Below are positions 46,201 to 59,694 of a DNA stretch of 64,000 bases, in pieces. The DNA comes from Callaeas wilsoni (taxonomy: Eukaryota > Chordata > Aves > Passeriformes > Callaeidae): positions 18,452 through 82,451 of the forward strand of contig VWPU01009550.1 of NCBI GenBank assembly GCA_013398955.1. The letters run 5' to 3'. The notes under the pieces were generated by a model that searched no databases, was not told the origin of the DNA, and was given only the letters and a program-made list of their open reading frames with translations. The translations under genes and the position numbers were made by a program. Every line of letters starts with the position of its first letter. Position 1 is the stretch's first letter.

Positions 46201-49200
46201 TAAAAATGCGTTTTGGCAGCACTGTATCTTTCACTTGGAAAGCTTTCCACATGAAAAATCTCAGAATTTAACAAATGCTGCACTGGTACCTTTCATGTGA
46301 GAGACGGGTTGATTTCATGACCAGCAATACCAGGGGAGGGTATTTTCTAACAGAACATTCAGTTATTTAAAATGTTCATGATTCAGCTGTGTGCTTGAGC
46401 ACATCCCATTTCCAGCTTGTAAGGATGTGTGGATTCACTCCATGCACATACTTCCCAAAGAAATACCATGCCTCCGAGGAAACAAGGAACGAGCTCTTTT
46501 GGTGACCTGCCAGGAAGAGCCAAAAAGGGCCTTTACAAACCTGGAACAAGATTCTAGTTGGGCTTAGTCCTACCTCTTGTACATTTGAGACAACTGAAAA
46601 ATGTTATCCAAGGAAGGTGCTCCAGACCCCAAAAAGGACTTGAATTCATATAAATTACAGTAGGTCCACTTTCTGCGCCCACATGCTGATGCCTTAGGAT
46701 TTTAGCTTTTATATTTTCATATATTTGTAATCCTGCGATTCTTTAGTGTGTAACTCTGAGCTCCATACAGAGTGTCAGCAACTGCTTTTCCCATTTTGGT
46801 CAGACACAACAATTCCTCTCCAGGCCTGAGAATCAAGGACACCTCACTGTCTCAGGCCCCGAGAAATGGAAACAAAAGTGAGCTGGGGGGAGCAAACTGA
46901 GAGAATGGGACTCTATTACCTGAAGCTGTAATTGGACAATTAACCTCTGATATGCAAATGGACAGAACGTATATCTGTCCAAAAACGTGTGGCTGTGTCC
47001 ATCCTGGGTGCAGTCTCTGTGAGACTCCTGCACTGCCCAAGGTGCACCCTGGGAAGGCCTTTCCATAAATCCCTGCCTTTTATCCTTTCACTCTGTCCAG
47101 CCTCTGCTCCAGGGCAGCCTCTACAAGGCATCATGCTGGAAAAAAATGCAGCATAGCAGGGGCCCAGGAACTTCTCCGGTTCCAAGTGTTTGGGCTTTTT
47201 TTTCTTAAAAAGGATCTTTTAGGCCACTCCTACAACTTCCTTGCCATCAAGTCTGTAGAATCACTAAAGAGCTTCCCACTGACATTGGTGGGACCTGGAT
47301 CAAACTCTGAGAGTTATTCCTTTTCAAAGGAGCTTGTCATTTCAAGGAATTAATTTACAAAATGAATGGATTTAGATGTAATTTTCTCCCTCTTAAAACA
47401 GAGTAATCCTATAGACCTATGTGTTTTTATTTCCTACCAGAATCACCAAAATGGATTAGACTCTATTTACCTTCTGCTGTACCTGGCATTTGAACAAATC
47501 CCATCTTAATTCCTTTTTTAGTTTGATAGTGGCTTTGGCAATTAGATTCATAGGCCACCTTCACTCTGGCATTTAAAGTCCCCTAGTATGAAAAAAAATA
47601 AAATAAAATTCTTCCTTCCTATTTCTGCCTTACCATTCTATGCACTTTACCATTCAATAAACTTCATGACATAATGCAGAGATGTAGATCCAAAAAGGAA
47701 TATTTCATTCTGCAGAAACTAAATGAAACACAGAGAGTGAGAAAGCAATTTAATTACATACAGTCGACATACTTTTGATGTCGTGCTTAAAAACTAGCGG
47801 TGTCTTCATTTGTCATGCACATGTTTATCCACACTGTGGGCTGTACATTACTCTAATTATTCTGTTTGCTCCAAACACTGCCTATACATCACATTGTGTT
47901 CTCTGGTGACTAAGCTTAGGAAGCGAGGACTTATTTTACCTGCTACAATTTTCAGGGAGGCTCAGGACACTTTCAGTTTATCTCTATGACCAAAGAATAA
48001 ATAGTTCTTCCATTTTTTACCACTTCCACCAACATCCTCCTAACATTATCTCTGCCTTGCCAGCTGTCAGCCTCATTCCACACTACTCATGTGTAGCAGT
48101 CTCTCTTGCTGGTGTAAAGCCCCAACCTCCTCCCCAACTTCCCAAGTGCTGTTGCCCTTTGGCATCAGCCCTCTTAATGCTTGCTCCTCTTGCCCTTCCT
48201 GCAGCCTCCATGGTTTAGAAGTCCGGTTCTCAGTGGAAGTGCCATTTCTGTGTAATCATTGGTTTAATCCCTTTAAGAGTCTGCAATCTTCTCCCTGGAT
48301 AGGTATTGAACATCTCTGTGAAAAAGTCAGATTTTCAGATCCACTTTCCCTCTCTAATCTATAGCTGTTAAGGGCATTCACTGCTTTGCCTTTCAGCCTC
48401 ATGCTTTTCTCAGACCAGAAACTGATGGAGGTGGCCTCTTCTATTTTTCACTTCTCCTGAGCATTGACTTTTTCTGATAAGGCTGGCTCTCCTCACTAAA
48501 CCAGGAGGTTGCATAGTCCTGTCACCCAGGTAAAGCCTAATCCTTCCCCTTTTGTGCAGCCCTAACTAATAGGTTTTTAGCTAATTCAAGCCTGCATAGT
48601 TCCACTGAAGGTGAGTCCATGCACTGGAAAAGTGTCTGTACTTCACTACTGTCAAGAAGTGTTTGGAAGGATTAGGCTTGGGGGAAAAAAAATTTTGGAG
48701 ACCCATCTTTTAGACATTTTAGTAACCAGAGAAAGAATTCATTTGCTGAAATGCTTGTGACAGGAAAAGGTGTGTTGAGACTGACTTTCAGAGGTCATTT
48801 TTGTTTCAACTACAATTATTGGTTTTTTGGACTCACTTTCAATGAATGCCCTGAGTACATGAGCTTTACTTAATACCAGTACTAATAAAATGTGATATTA
48901 AGTTAAAATATTCATATTCCCCCAAAGCAAAACCTGGGCTGCACACCTGATCACAGTCCATACAATACCAGGTGATTTGTTAAATCAGCAGTCTAGAAGC
49001 AGAGCTTGGACTCTGGGCTTGATGTAATCAGACACATTGTCCAATTGTACTGATGTTTAACTCTGCCCTAAAACACCAGCACTATGTATTCGAGGGGAGC
49101 ATTTGCACAATATGATATTATAAAACAACAGCAGACCCTCAAAAGGCAATACTGTTTGACTTTGCCAGAGACATTTCTCTGCTGACAGTGGCTGGTGCAG

Positions 49201-50689
49201 TTTTCTGCCAGGATGGTGGGCTCCAGTGGCTCACTGAGGTATGAGGCAAATACCAAAATGAGAGAAAGGCTAATCTGTCTAACAATAGCCACCTGAGAGA
49301 TTGGCCCAGCCATTTCATAAAGGTTTTCCAAGCCTAGGAAGGTTTGGAGGGTTTCCTTGCAACTATCCCATCTCTAAGTGACTTTGAGTTGCTTTAGTTC
49401 AGATGACCCTCAAGATTCATAACTGGTGAATCTCAGGAGGCACCTAAACCCCTGCTTGTCCCTGTAACACCTTTGGTCACTCTTATAAGCTCCAGGACTT
49501 TGTGCAAGTTTCTTCTGATGTAGATCCTTGAGATCCTCAAAATCAAGTTAGAAGGGTGTAATTAATCACTGCTTCATACACCCACTTTCAGATACTCACA
49601 ACAAGCTATTTATACACAGCCAAGCACAAAAGATGAGGAGAAAGACGCTGGCATGTCTACGGGGTGCTCATGGATATTTCAAGCAAAACAAGGGTAAAAG
49701 TGATTATGCCAATGACTTATAAGATAGCTAATTTTGGTTCAATTCCTCTGATAAATCATAAGGACTTTGCTGGATAATTTCTCTAAGGAGAATGAACTAC
49801 TGCCATGACACAGTCCTTCCATGATATTTGCTAATACTCTTCTCTGTCAAACTGTGAAGTTAAGTGTTTTCATTGTTGAGCTAAAGAGGCTTAACATTAA
49901 AAACTTATGGAAATGGCTTTAATACTGAGATTTACTTCTAGAATTCTTTTGAAATGCAATATCCCCAGGTACTTCATAAAAAAGCTGGGCTCCATTTTCA
50001 ATAGCTTTTGCTGAGTTTTTATCTGTACTCATCCTCCAGAATGTGCCATTGTAAATAATTAATCAATCAGCATCTGCTCTGCTCACAAAACACTTATATC
50101 TCAAAATTGACTGTTGGCCTGATTCTGCACCTCTGAAGAGGCTGAGAACTTTGCTTGTGGCTTCTATCAGAAGAGGATAAAGCACCCAGCATCAATCCCC
50201 AGCACAGCCCTTGGGCCCAGGTGTGCAGGCACACACAGCAGCACGCCAGTGGAATCCCTGCGGGCTGGGGCTGGACTGAGTGTGGCAGTTTAAAAGGTGT
50301 GTTTCTAAGCTGTGTGGGCTACTTGCAAAGCTATAACTGTAAATGTCAGGGAAATGAGTTGAGGAGTATTTCAGATCAGTCTCAGCTTGAGAGGTCCTGT
50401 GACACCCTCAAGCTGTCCTTCCCCTGGCTTGGGCACACTGGGGGCAAAACGATGCCATCCCTGTGGCACTGCAGGCCCGGTGCTTCCCAGGGATGGCACC
50501 CCTGTTCTCAGCTCTTCCTTGAGAGCCACCGTGCCCGGATGAACACTAATCACACATCTGACTCCTTTGCCATTGGTGGAGTTGCAGCAAAGCACAATTA
50601 CCGAATTACCAGGAGCCAATAAACACTAATAAAATGTCCCATACCAATTCTTGCCTCTTTCCTGTCTCCTTGATGCCTTTTCAGCCATT
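43211..50689. other. Unique non-coding DNA
   Basis: No gene is visible. It contains a T-run at 46163-46176 and one possible MIR-like remnant at 45620-45690. Open frames are short and without domains; the 155-codon frame at 50155-50622 overlaps an 82-codon frame on the other strand and shows no motif. Confidence 0.6.
45620..45690 (+). mobile_element. Possible MIR-like remnant
   Basis: TTTCTGCTCCCCAGTTTCCC followed by CATTTGTGTAGCGGAG resembles the MIR block CTCTGTGCCTCAGTTTCCCC then ATCTGTAAAATGGGG. The match covers only about 40 bp and later blocks are unclear. Confidence 0.25.
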
Positions 50690-50712
50690 CATTTAGACAT
50701 TCTGTCTAAATG
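50690..50712. repeat. Perfect 10-bp inverted repeat, 3-nt loop
   Basis: CATTTAGACA (50690-50699) and TGTCTAAATG (50703-50712) are exact reverse complements around the loop TTC. It sits directly before the duplicated segment and the N at 50740. Confidence 0.85.
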
Positions 50713-50715
50713 TCT

Positions 50716-50778
50716 AAGTTAAACATCCTCTAAAACACANTTACACTCCAAGTGAAGTTAAACATCCTCTAAAACACA
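50716..50778. repeat. 24-bp direct repeat flanking an unresolved base (N)
   Basis: The 24 bp at 50716-50739, beginning AAGTTAAACATCCTCTAAAA, recur exactly at 50755-50778. The first copy ends at the N at 50740. Either this is a true 39-bp tandem duplication or an assembly artefact where two read ends failed to overlap. Confidence 0.9.
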
Positions 50779-52648
50779 GATGGTTTTTACAGTCTGTTGT
50801 GGGGGAAAAAAAAGAAAGCCCAGCAGAAATGCTGACTGCACTTGATTGGCTGATGCAGTAGAAAATAGCGCAGCCTTTGTTCAGCTCAGCTATCCTGGAC
50901 ATGCCAAGGCCATAGGAGAGCCATGTGACATGTGTAACAGTGAAATGTAGTGCCTAAACCTATCTTGAAAGAGTTTTCTACACAGATAACAAAACATGAA
51001 GAATGAGAGTGGCCAGCACTTACCTCGTTGCCATTTTCCCCACAGTTATGCAGTTTTCTTTACTTAGATTTTTCCCCTTTCAGTGGTCTGCCATGCCCCA
51101 CCTACCACACCTGGGGAAATCTTTTTGCCTGATTTTGCAGAGTTCATATAATTTTCTTTCAAGAAAACACTAGCATTGCATTGCCCTGATTAGAAGATTT
51201 ACTGCGTCCTGGTGAGTCAAAAACCACAGGATTCTTCAATTCTTAGATTCTTAAATTTGTGGGATTCTTCAGTATAGAATATGGAAGTGGAAATCTAAGA
51301 TTTTGAGTGGATTTTTTTTAGGCTGAAGATGGCATGGTTGGTTTTACATAAATAAGAAGAAAAAAAGATTTCTTTAATTCCTTATATAATACAGCCAAGT
51401 TTGGGAAATCAAAGCCACGGGTAGCACAGAGTGTCTTTCTCTCTCACTTTGTCACCTCCCAAATCTTTGTTCTGGGTTACATCAGGAACTATTACTTAGC
51501 TTGATTCACATTCTCCTTTATCACTGTTTAATGTTGCCCCTTCTCTTTTCTTCATTATTGTCCAAAAATCCTACATTGAGGTGAACACAAGGAACCTTAT
51601 GTTTTCAACAGTTCCACTTTCAAAAAAAAACCCTGCTACTTTCATCACTTACTCAGCAACAACTAACACCCAACTTTGGAATTTATATAGGCAGGAGCTT
51701 TGGAACCAAGACTGCTGCAAAGACATTGCACATTTCTTATCGTTATGCCCCTCATTTTGCTAGTTAGTCACATATTTAATGGCAGCAGCGATCTCTTCAG
51801 AATTGCCTTTGCTTATTTTGCTTTGTGCAAGATACTGCATGATCATTATTCAGGGTTGTAAATAATTCCTAATTACATCTCAAGGGGTCCATTTTGCCTA
51901 CCTAATTCTTGAAGAAGCTACTCTCTTCTGTTTATACAAGCTTGGGCCATATATTTAAGCTGTGATGGTACAAGCATTTACCTGTGCAGGAACATCTCAT
52001 AGGGGGACTGCTCCTGTTTTCACATGGCTCACCTGCACAAGAACACAGGGAATGAAGCTCTGGGTATGAGGGGTTCTATCCTTTACCAAAAAAAATGGAG
52101 TTTAAAAATGATTTTGCCTTCAGCACATAATGCTCACAACGAAGAACATGTGGTTAATGAACAAAAGCCTTTTACTTTTTCCCTTTAACTCAGGCTGTCA
52201 CTATTTTCATGTTTATTTGCCAGCTGCATCCCAGCTGCTAATTAAGCTTGAACAAATTAAGGTGAATTGAATCTTGCCTGAGCATCTGCTGTTCTCCTAT
52301 TAGTATGGCAGGCAATGAAAGGAAGATGATGCTACATCTTTAAAAAGGCCATTTATACTTAAAATTACTTCTTACTATACACTAATAAAGAATGTTTTTT
52401 CATAACAAAGACTGTGTATGTAACAATAAAAATATGCTGTAGGATATGCCAGTAAGTTGACCTATATTATAGTTCTAGCAGTTTCCTTGGTAGATTCTCG
52501 TAATATGCAAAATTAAGAATAAAGGTTTAAATTATCTTCAGAGATTAAGAAAGAGCCAGATATCAAACACTCTGCAAACTGAGTGGCTTGATCAGGAGGA
52601 ATGAAGGTGTAGCTTCAATTCCTCTCTGGTTTTGGCAAATCACCCAAG

Positions 52649-52652
<4 letters not shown>

Positions 52653-52682
<30 letters not shown>

Positions 52683-52692
52683 NAAAAAAAAA
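52653..52692. repeat. Long A homopolymer with an N
   Basis: About forty A residues interrupted only by the N at 52683. The true length is uncertain, because homopolymers of this size are commonly mis-assembled. Confidence 0.9.
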
Positions 52693-52919
52693 GAACCAAA
52701 CCAAAAAAACCAAGGTAGAGCCAGGCATTATTCTGTGGGGCTTCTCTCTTAGAGAAAGGAAATGGCTTTTGTGGCATTTGTGTCAAAACAGCCCCTGTGC
52801 AGCCCTTAAACTGGGAGGTAGAACAAGATGTTTGATGGGGTCTGTCTGTGCCAAACACACAGGAACTGCTTAAGGAGCTCCAGAGTCCTGGTTCCTGTTA
52901 TACCGAAGTTAATATAGTT

Positions 52920-52935
52920 AAAAAAAAAAAAAAAA
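52920..52935. repeat. A homopolymer
   Basis: A run of sixteen A residues with no recognisable retroelement adjacent. Confidence 0.85.
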
Positions 52936-53965
52936 GAACACAATATTAAAAATAGTTATGAAAAGGAAGCAAAAAGTAAGTCATTTTGATCCTGGAGACC
53001 CTTTAAGGTTATTTTAGATGCAAAGAAAATCTCTTCATAAAAGAAATGTAAAAATGATTAAAACTCTGTGCCGTGAGAAGGTGCAGAGTTTCCCTTTACA
53101 CAATTTGTAGCAAGTCTTTAAAGTGATAAAATCTTGAATATTAGATGTGCATCCCTTAGGGCTTTCATTTCATTTTTATACTGAAAAAAGGCTAATACAA
53201 GTTCACAGTAATCAGAAATTGTGATAATTGACACTACGAAAATTCTCTGTAAAAACTTGGTGCTGTCTTACAGAAAAGTTAGTGAAAATTCATCTGAGTT
53301 AATAAATTTACTTACTGCACAAGAGACAGTTGGAAAGGGAAGTTTATGAATGTAAATGTGCAGAAGGCAGAAGCACAGTTCCTCAGCTGTAAGCATGATC
53401 CATGTAAGTTTGTAAATGGTGGATTGTGGCAATTAAAACTAAGGATGCACAACGGTAAAACTGCCGAAATAAGGTCTCTTGCTCCAAGCCTTCCCACAGG
53501 AATGTACTCTGGAAGGAAAATCTAACGGGCTTTATATCCAATAATTAATGTTCTTTTGCTTAACACCAAATGAGAGCCACAGAAGCATTTCCTGCCTAAA
53601 GGTGATTACGTATTAATGCCTATTGAGCTAAAGAACAAAACAAGAGGTATCGATCCAAAATTGGGCAAAAATGTTTGTTTTATTCAGCCTACCCGAATTT
53701 TGCAAGTTCATAATGGTAAACTCAGCACCATGAGAAGAGTAGTTAATGATAAGGCTCTGGAGATCTTAACGATGCTTGGTTTGCTGGGAGAATTACCTGA
53801 AACACATTTATGTACTTGGGTAAATTAATCTTCATCGCTAAATTCCATCTAAGCAAAATAAACCAGGGAAATGACTTTAATATGCATGATGAGGGAATCT
53901 TAAATATAGGCTACAGGACTTAAATCTTTCGTCTGTACTTGAATAAAATATGAATATTCCATTAC

Positions 53966-54088
53966 CTTGGAATCCTCCATTTTTTCCACCAGGTAAAACC
54001 CGGTAAAAAGCTGATTGATTTTCTCTTCCAAGAGCAAATTCGGAATTGAAATAAGCACAAAAAAGAATATTAAGTCAAAAATTCCCAT
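53966..54088 (-). other. Possible first coding exon with signal peptide (speculative)
   Basis: On the minus strand an ATG at 54088-54086 has a strong Kozak context (A at -3, G at +4: GAAAATGG). The 41-codon frame starts MGIFDLIFFFVLISIPNLLL, a good hydrophobic signal-peptide or membrane core, and then becomes polar and charged (EEKINQLF... EKMEDSK). It ends exactly in AAG followed by GTAATG, a usable splice donor, so the exon would be 123 bp in phase 0. I do not recognise the protein and found no partner exon on the minus strand at lower coordinates. AT-rich DNA readily encodes runs of Phe, Leu and Ile, so chance is a serious alternative. Confidence 0.2.
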
Positions 54089-57000
54089 TTTCTGTTCAGT
54101 GAAGTTTCACGAATTCTTTCTCGTAATTTATTTTTAAAGCTTATTCAGAATGAATCTGACCATCATCAACTAAGCCACGCAGAATTCCCTAAGAAGACTT
54201 CAGGATCCTTTCTTGGGATTATTTGTGTTGAACCACACAAACGACAAAGACAAGAGCAGCAAGACATTGGTGTAACCAACAGGAGACAAAGAACAGCACA
54301 GAATCCAGAGGTCTGGCTGCAAATGAGCAACACAGATTGAATGCATTTCGGAGGTTAAATTTCAAATTTTAAGCTATTCATTAATTCATGAATAATTCAT
54401 AATTCACACTTCATAACTATGATGAATAATAATTACACATAAAATGGAAAGTGCAGGAAAAGAGATAACAATTGATATTGAAGAGATAACAATTGATACT
54501 GAGTTGATGAGTGATGAGAAATATTCAACATCCTCCTCATTGAGCAGCTAATCTCTAAATTATAACTTCTTTATGGCTTTCTCAAAAACAAAGCATATTT
54601 TCCACTAACACTTCAATGTTTCAATAAGACAGAAACTCTTCATACCTGCCTTCTTCATGGACCAGTCCTGGCTAAAAGACAGCGTTTGTGTGTGAAATCA
54701 AAGCTAGAAAAGAAAGAATTTAAATTCACAACAGAATAAAAGACATTGTTAGTGTAGAAGCTTTATTGTCAGATGAAAGAAAGAAGATAGGACAGTGTGG
54801 GAGAGGTAAAGCCTTGTGCAGTTAAAGTTATATGTATGGAATGATATCAGGGCAAGGATTCCTGGAAGATCTGTACAATGGAGCGCTACAGAGAAATCTG
54901 CATGAGACTTCAGTAAGTGAAGGATGATTTGTCATAGTCCTTTTCAGAGTAACACAATGTAAGAGGGGAAGTCTTACCCCTCTGCCAAGGTAAAGTTAGA
55001 CTGAAGCTATCAAACTCACCCTAAAAGTCTGCAGTAATGCGGGATTTACCACCTCAACCAATGCTGCTTATCCACCTCTATCATAAGCCCAACTAAAGTT
55101 TTAGTCTTTACTGAAATTTATATGTGTGGTTTTTTATTTGTCTGCCATAAACACAGAGAAAAGTTCTGAGTGAACTTTCGAGGGCAGTTATAAAACATTT
55201 CAGAGGAAGTCCAGCTGAGATAGAATAATTACACTTGAGGGAAAAAAATCGCTAGAAAATTACTGTGTGTTAGAAAAATTATAGCAAAAGTTAAAACTGG
55301 TAACTCTGGAGAATCAATTTAGTAATGGGGAACTCAGGCAGGCTCAGGTATCTGGATGCTTTACTGGATTGGGCTCTTCAGAGCTACCAGAATCTCTTGG
55401 ATGTCTTCAGGCTGAGTTCTGAGCCTCACAGAGGAGATCTGATCATGGCAGAAGTTCATGGAAATGGCAAAAAGGCAATTATTTCCCAACGCTTTCTAGT
55501 TATCAAACACACAAGAAGGGACAAAATGTAGAACTAAAGAATTGAAGAATTAAAGGTGCTAATTTAAGCAGGACAAACTTCAGAATAATGTCTGAAGTGT
55601 TGGGGAAAATTCAACAGGATACAGAGAGAGATGGGGATGAGGCAGGCAGAAAATGGAAGTGCTCCCAGATAATATAATTTAATTTATCCCCACAAGGTGT
55701 ATATATCATCTGAGAAAAATGTCTATACCAGATTAGGTATGGCATCCCCAAGAGGCTACGTGTGGAGTTAAAAAGGGCAGCCAGTGTGCGTGACATGCAG
55801 AAGGTAATCCTGGGAAACAGCCACACATCCCTTGGCCCCTGTTATCCCTCGTACCACTTACAGCAGCCTCATGGTCCCTCTGGCTTCTCCTGTAACAATC
55901 CATTTAAAAATAAAGATATTGCTCTTTATTGTTATTTCTCAATGGCCTTATTTGTATCTTACTCTTACATTCTCTGTCAGTTTTGATAATCTGCTTTAGC
56001 AGCCTTGTATCCAGCTGTTTTACTCTTTTATTCTGCCTGGGTTCTCATGTTCTACAAAACAAGCAAGCAAATACAATAAGTAATGTGAACTAAGCCAAAG
56101 TTAAGACCAGCACTAACTTGTAGGAACAAAAACTTATTTATTCTACCATTTTTTCCAACACAGTGACAATGTGTATTTCAGTAATCAGAGATGGATGAGT
56201 CAGGTTGTAGAATTCACAGTCTGAGTCTGTCACTGGGACTTGTGTCTCACTGTGACTGTGACTGTGCGGCTGCTACTTACAGCCACCCGTAAAAAGGAAA
56301 ATAATGTTCCTTAGCCGATTTTGAGGCATAATAAAAGTATGTAAAGCGTTTTGATACCCTTCAATGAAGGATGACATATTAAGGTGACAAATAATTGTTA
56401 AATATCACTGACAAGTCCAAGCAGCTCCCTATCCACATCCACCAGATTCAGCAATGGGATTTGGATGTGTCCATTTCTTTGTTAACTCCAGGGAAAGTCT
56501 TCTTGGCACTGCCACTGTGTTGAAGACCTGTGTCAGAGCCCCTCTTCACTGGTGGCAGCTGGACTGGCAGGGGTGTGCCTCCTTTGCCCAGCCCTGCCTT
56601 TGCTACTGGATGAACCACCCAGACTGAACCTCCCAAATTTCCTCCCAGGGGTATCCCAGAGAGCTCAGCTGGCAAGCGGTGTCATTTCTGGGGCTGCCAA
56701 TCTTTGCTGGACAAAAGACTTGGAAGGCAGCTAAAGAGGGAAGAGAATCTTCCCAATGTTTCTCCTTCCAGTTTATGTCAGGTTGTAGCTGGGGGTGGGT
56801 AAGGGCAGTAAAAGTAGCCATGTCTTTCCTTCCACTGGGTCTCACAACTGCTATTTCATTTAGTTTATCTAGGAGTTCTTTTTTCCTTACCCTTCCTAAA
56901 GGCTGGATCCTTAAGTAAGTGTTGTGTTTGTTTTTCCTCAAATCTGGCTTTAAGTGTAGACAAAGTAGCAGTTTAATCTATGAGCATGGCTAAGCTAAAA

Positions 57001-59289
57001 TACTCAAAAAACCATCACAAGCATTGCCAAGGATGTCCTCATAGTGGTTTAATTATACCTAAAAGCATTCTTTCCAATACCCAACTGTGCTGCACAGGTC
57101 CAAAATCAGCAGTAACTCCAGCTCAGGATTTTCTCAAACGGATGCTGGCTAATTTTCATTGAATATCAAATCGATTTTAGAATGGCTGCTCAGATGGAAG
57201 TGTCAGTGAGGAGAAAGGTATCAGTTTGAAACACAATTTCCCATGGGCATCCTCCAGTGACAGATATTCTAATGTTACCCTCTTTCTGCTTTTAAATGTG
57301 TGGATTTAGCAATTGAGTAGAAAACAAAGGAAGCACAGGGTCCGTGGAGCAGCTTGCTGCGTGGCTTTGCAGGTAAAATGGCTAATTGAGAGCTCTGCAA
57401 GTAAGTTAATCTAGAAAAAAACTTTATGATTATTTCTTTATTTAACTAATAATAACAACAAATAAGTAGTCATGTCCAAATAACACAAGCAGTTACTTTC
57501 TTTGTACCATTCAGTAAATAAAATGGTATTGATTTCTATATCAGTAAATAACTGAAAGCCAATAACAGTCAAAAATATTTATATGAGCATGAATAGGCAT
57601 TTTATTTAGACATGAGAAGTTTTTATTTCTTTTTTTTTCTGGTTAAATTTCAATGTATCTGTGAATATGTCAAGATGACAGAATCTCATTTAAAAGCTGT
57701 GAAGACAGCTGACAGAAAGTGCATTAAAAATTAGATTTTGAATTCAAAGAATGAAAGCTTTAAATCACTACAGGCATGTCTGTAGGACAAGATTGATACC
57801 AGATGCTATTTAGTACATGTTATTAACAAACCATTCAAGCCTTGAAGGGACCTTGTCACTACATAACTTCTGTCTATGTAAATAAGATTGAAGCAAGAAT
57901 TTATATTGCCAGCAATATTGAGCATCCAGTACATCAAAGAAACAGGACAGAAAGTATTGCTCAAGTTAAAGAAAGTACTAGAGAATACTAAAATCTATGA
58001 CTTTCTCCTGACTTTGCTTACACACATAAATCACTGCACAGTGCCACACAAAATCTATCTCATGGAAGCGCTGGCTGGCAGAACAATTCAAACACCTACA
58101 GTTGTCTCTGTGCTAAGGAAAAGGTGTTGCGTTAACCCAAAGTAGTTGTGTTATCACAAAGCTGCATACATTAATGCAGATTGAGTTTTAAACTGAAAAT
58201 AAATATCCTACAGGACTCATCAAAAGTCTTTTATTTTCCGTGTCTCTCTTCCAAAGGTCCCCTGTCGTTGTTATGCTATTCACTAAGAACGGCGGTATCC
58301 AGCGCTCGGTGCTCTGGGGAATACCGTGATAGCAGTCTGCACAGCTGGATTCTGGTCCTCCCTCATCCTCTGCTCCACAGCCTCCTCTGGTACATCCATT
58401 CAATGTTAATGTGACTCTCTTGCCTTTTCCTGTGGCCTCCCTAATTTAGCAAAACCAATTCTCCCTTGATTTCCACCTTAGCCGTTACAGCCACGCTTAT
58501 GTACGAGTCTCTTCAATGGGATTGCCTGTGTTACCAAAGGACATGTTGATATCAGACGTATCTGATACCAGTTCTACAAATATTTTATCAGTTTCATAAT
58601 TTTTATTACTGAAAAAATCACCAGGAGATCAGTCTGACCTTCTTTCTCTACCCCTCTGGATGATCTAACAAACTTTTCAGAAACATCCAGTCTTAATGAA
58701 AGAAAAGGCATCATGTCTTTACATAAATTTCTGGAAACATTGTTATCCACAATACTGCTGGGTGTTTGTTTATTTTTTCTTGGCTCGATTTATCTGACAA
58801 AATTTTAGGCATCAAATAAATAGTTATTTGCTATAAGAACCTGAAAAATCCTGGCCATCAGAAGATTTGAAAGCAGAATTTTGATGGGTTGCAATTTGAT
58901 CTTTAAAGCCCTATGTGATTTTATTCTTTCGGTCTGTGATAGTTTTTCTTTGTACTGACCTACATCCATGATAACTACAGTAAAATACCTGAGCTGCAAT
59001 CCCACTTTTACGAGATGAAACAGCAGCTGGCAGGTCATTCTCTGTATGAGGAAATTTTGAAACTTTCTTGTCTAGAAAAAACCTGATATTTATCTCCATT
59101 CATTGTCAGAACACCTTACTGGGGTTGTTTGTATTCCATAGGAAAATGATGTGGTTTGGAGCCCATGAATCTGATGGAAATCTGAAAACAAATATTCTGA
59201 CTGCAGGCTATACAGCCTTTCCCAGATCACTTTTCACCTTGGCAGTTCTGTCTCAGTAATCGAGAGGCACTGGGGTCATCCTGACAGAA
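54089..59289. other. Unique AT-rich non-coding DNA
   Basis: No gene, RNA gene or mobile element is recognisable apart from the small tandem duplication at 54461-54502. Confidence 0.6.
54461..54502. repeat. Two-copy tandem duplication, 21-bp unit
   Basis: AGAGATAACAATTGATATTG-A is followed directly by AGAGATAACAATTGATACTG-A, differing by one T/C substitution. Slippage product. Confidence 0.9.
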
Positions 59290-59694
59290 AAGTGGGATGT
59301 TTCGGCAAGGGCAGCAGCAGAAAGGTGTGGATCATCTGCAGGGTTTTGCCGTGTCCTGGCTGGGCTCAGGGGTCCAATCTTGGCTTCCCCAGGACCAAGG
59401 GCAATTTCCCACCCACCCAGTGGCCTTCTGTGATGGACTGACTCCACCAGTGCACAGGGCAAGGCTACAGTTCCATTTATCTGGACTTCTGTAAAGCCTC
59501 TGATGTGATTCCATAAAGCCTCCTCCTCTCTAAACTGGAGAGAGATGGGTTGGGTGGGTGGACTTCCGATGGATAAGGAAGTGGTTGGACAGTCACATCC
59601 AGAGGGGACAATGGCTCAGTTCCCAGGGACTTCAGTGGCAGGGGGTGTCCCTGAGGGGTCTGTACTGGGACCCATGGTATTTATTGAACACCCT
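59290..59694 (+). mobile_element. CR1 LINE reverse-transcriptase segment, part 1 (pseudogene)
   Basis: The DNA follows CR1 ORF2 in order. GTGGCCTTCTGTGATGGACT is followed by the palm region (GGACTTCTGTAAAGCCTCTG for LDFxKAFD), then TCTAAACTGGAGAGAGATGG, then a WIRKWLD-like block, and GVPEGSVLGP (usually GVPQGSVLGP), the conserved non-LTR reverse-transcriptase motif. The WIRKWLD and GVPEGSVLGP motifs lie in different frames, so at least one frameshift separates them, and a TGA interrupts the LDF frame. Upstream of about 59350 the similarity becomes weak, so the 5' boundary is approximate. The element is dead. It stops at 59694 where an LTR begins and resumes at 60037. Confidence 0.85.

Larger units (their letters stand above)
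50779..53965. other. Unique non-coding DNA with long A-runs
   Basis: No gene is visible. Two A-runs (52653-52692 with an N, and 52920-52935) are the only notable structures. Neither follows a recognisable retroelement. Confidence 0.6.

Noticed and set aside
49734..49746. tRNA or tRNA-derived SINE from a B-box-like GGTTCAATTCC
   Set aside because: No A box at the right distance and the bases around it do not fold into a cloverleaf by eye.
50155..50622. 155-codon plus-strand frame as a gene
   Set aside because: Starts at a non-ATG codon (TTG or GTG type), overlaps an open frame on the other strand, and has no recognisable motif.
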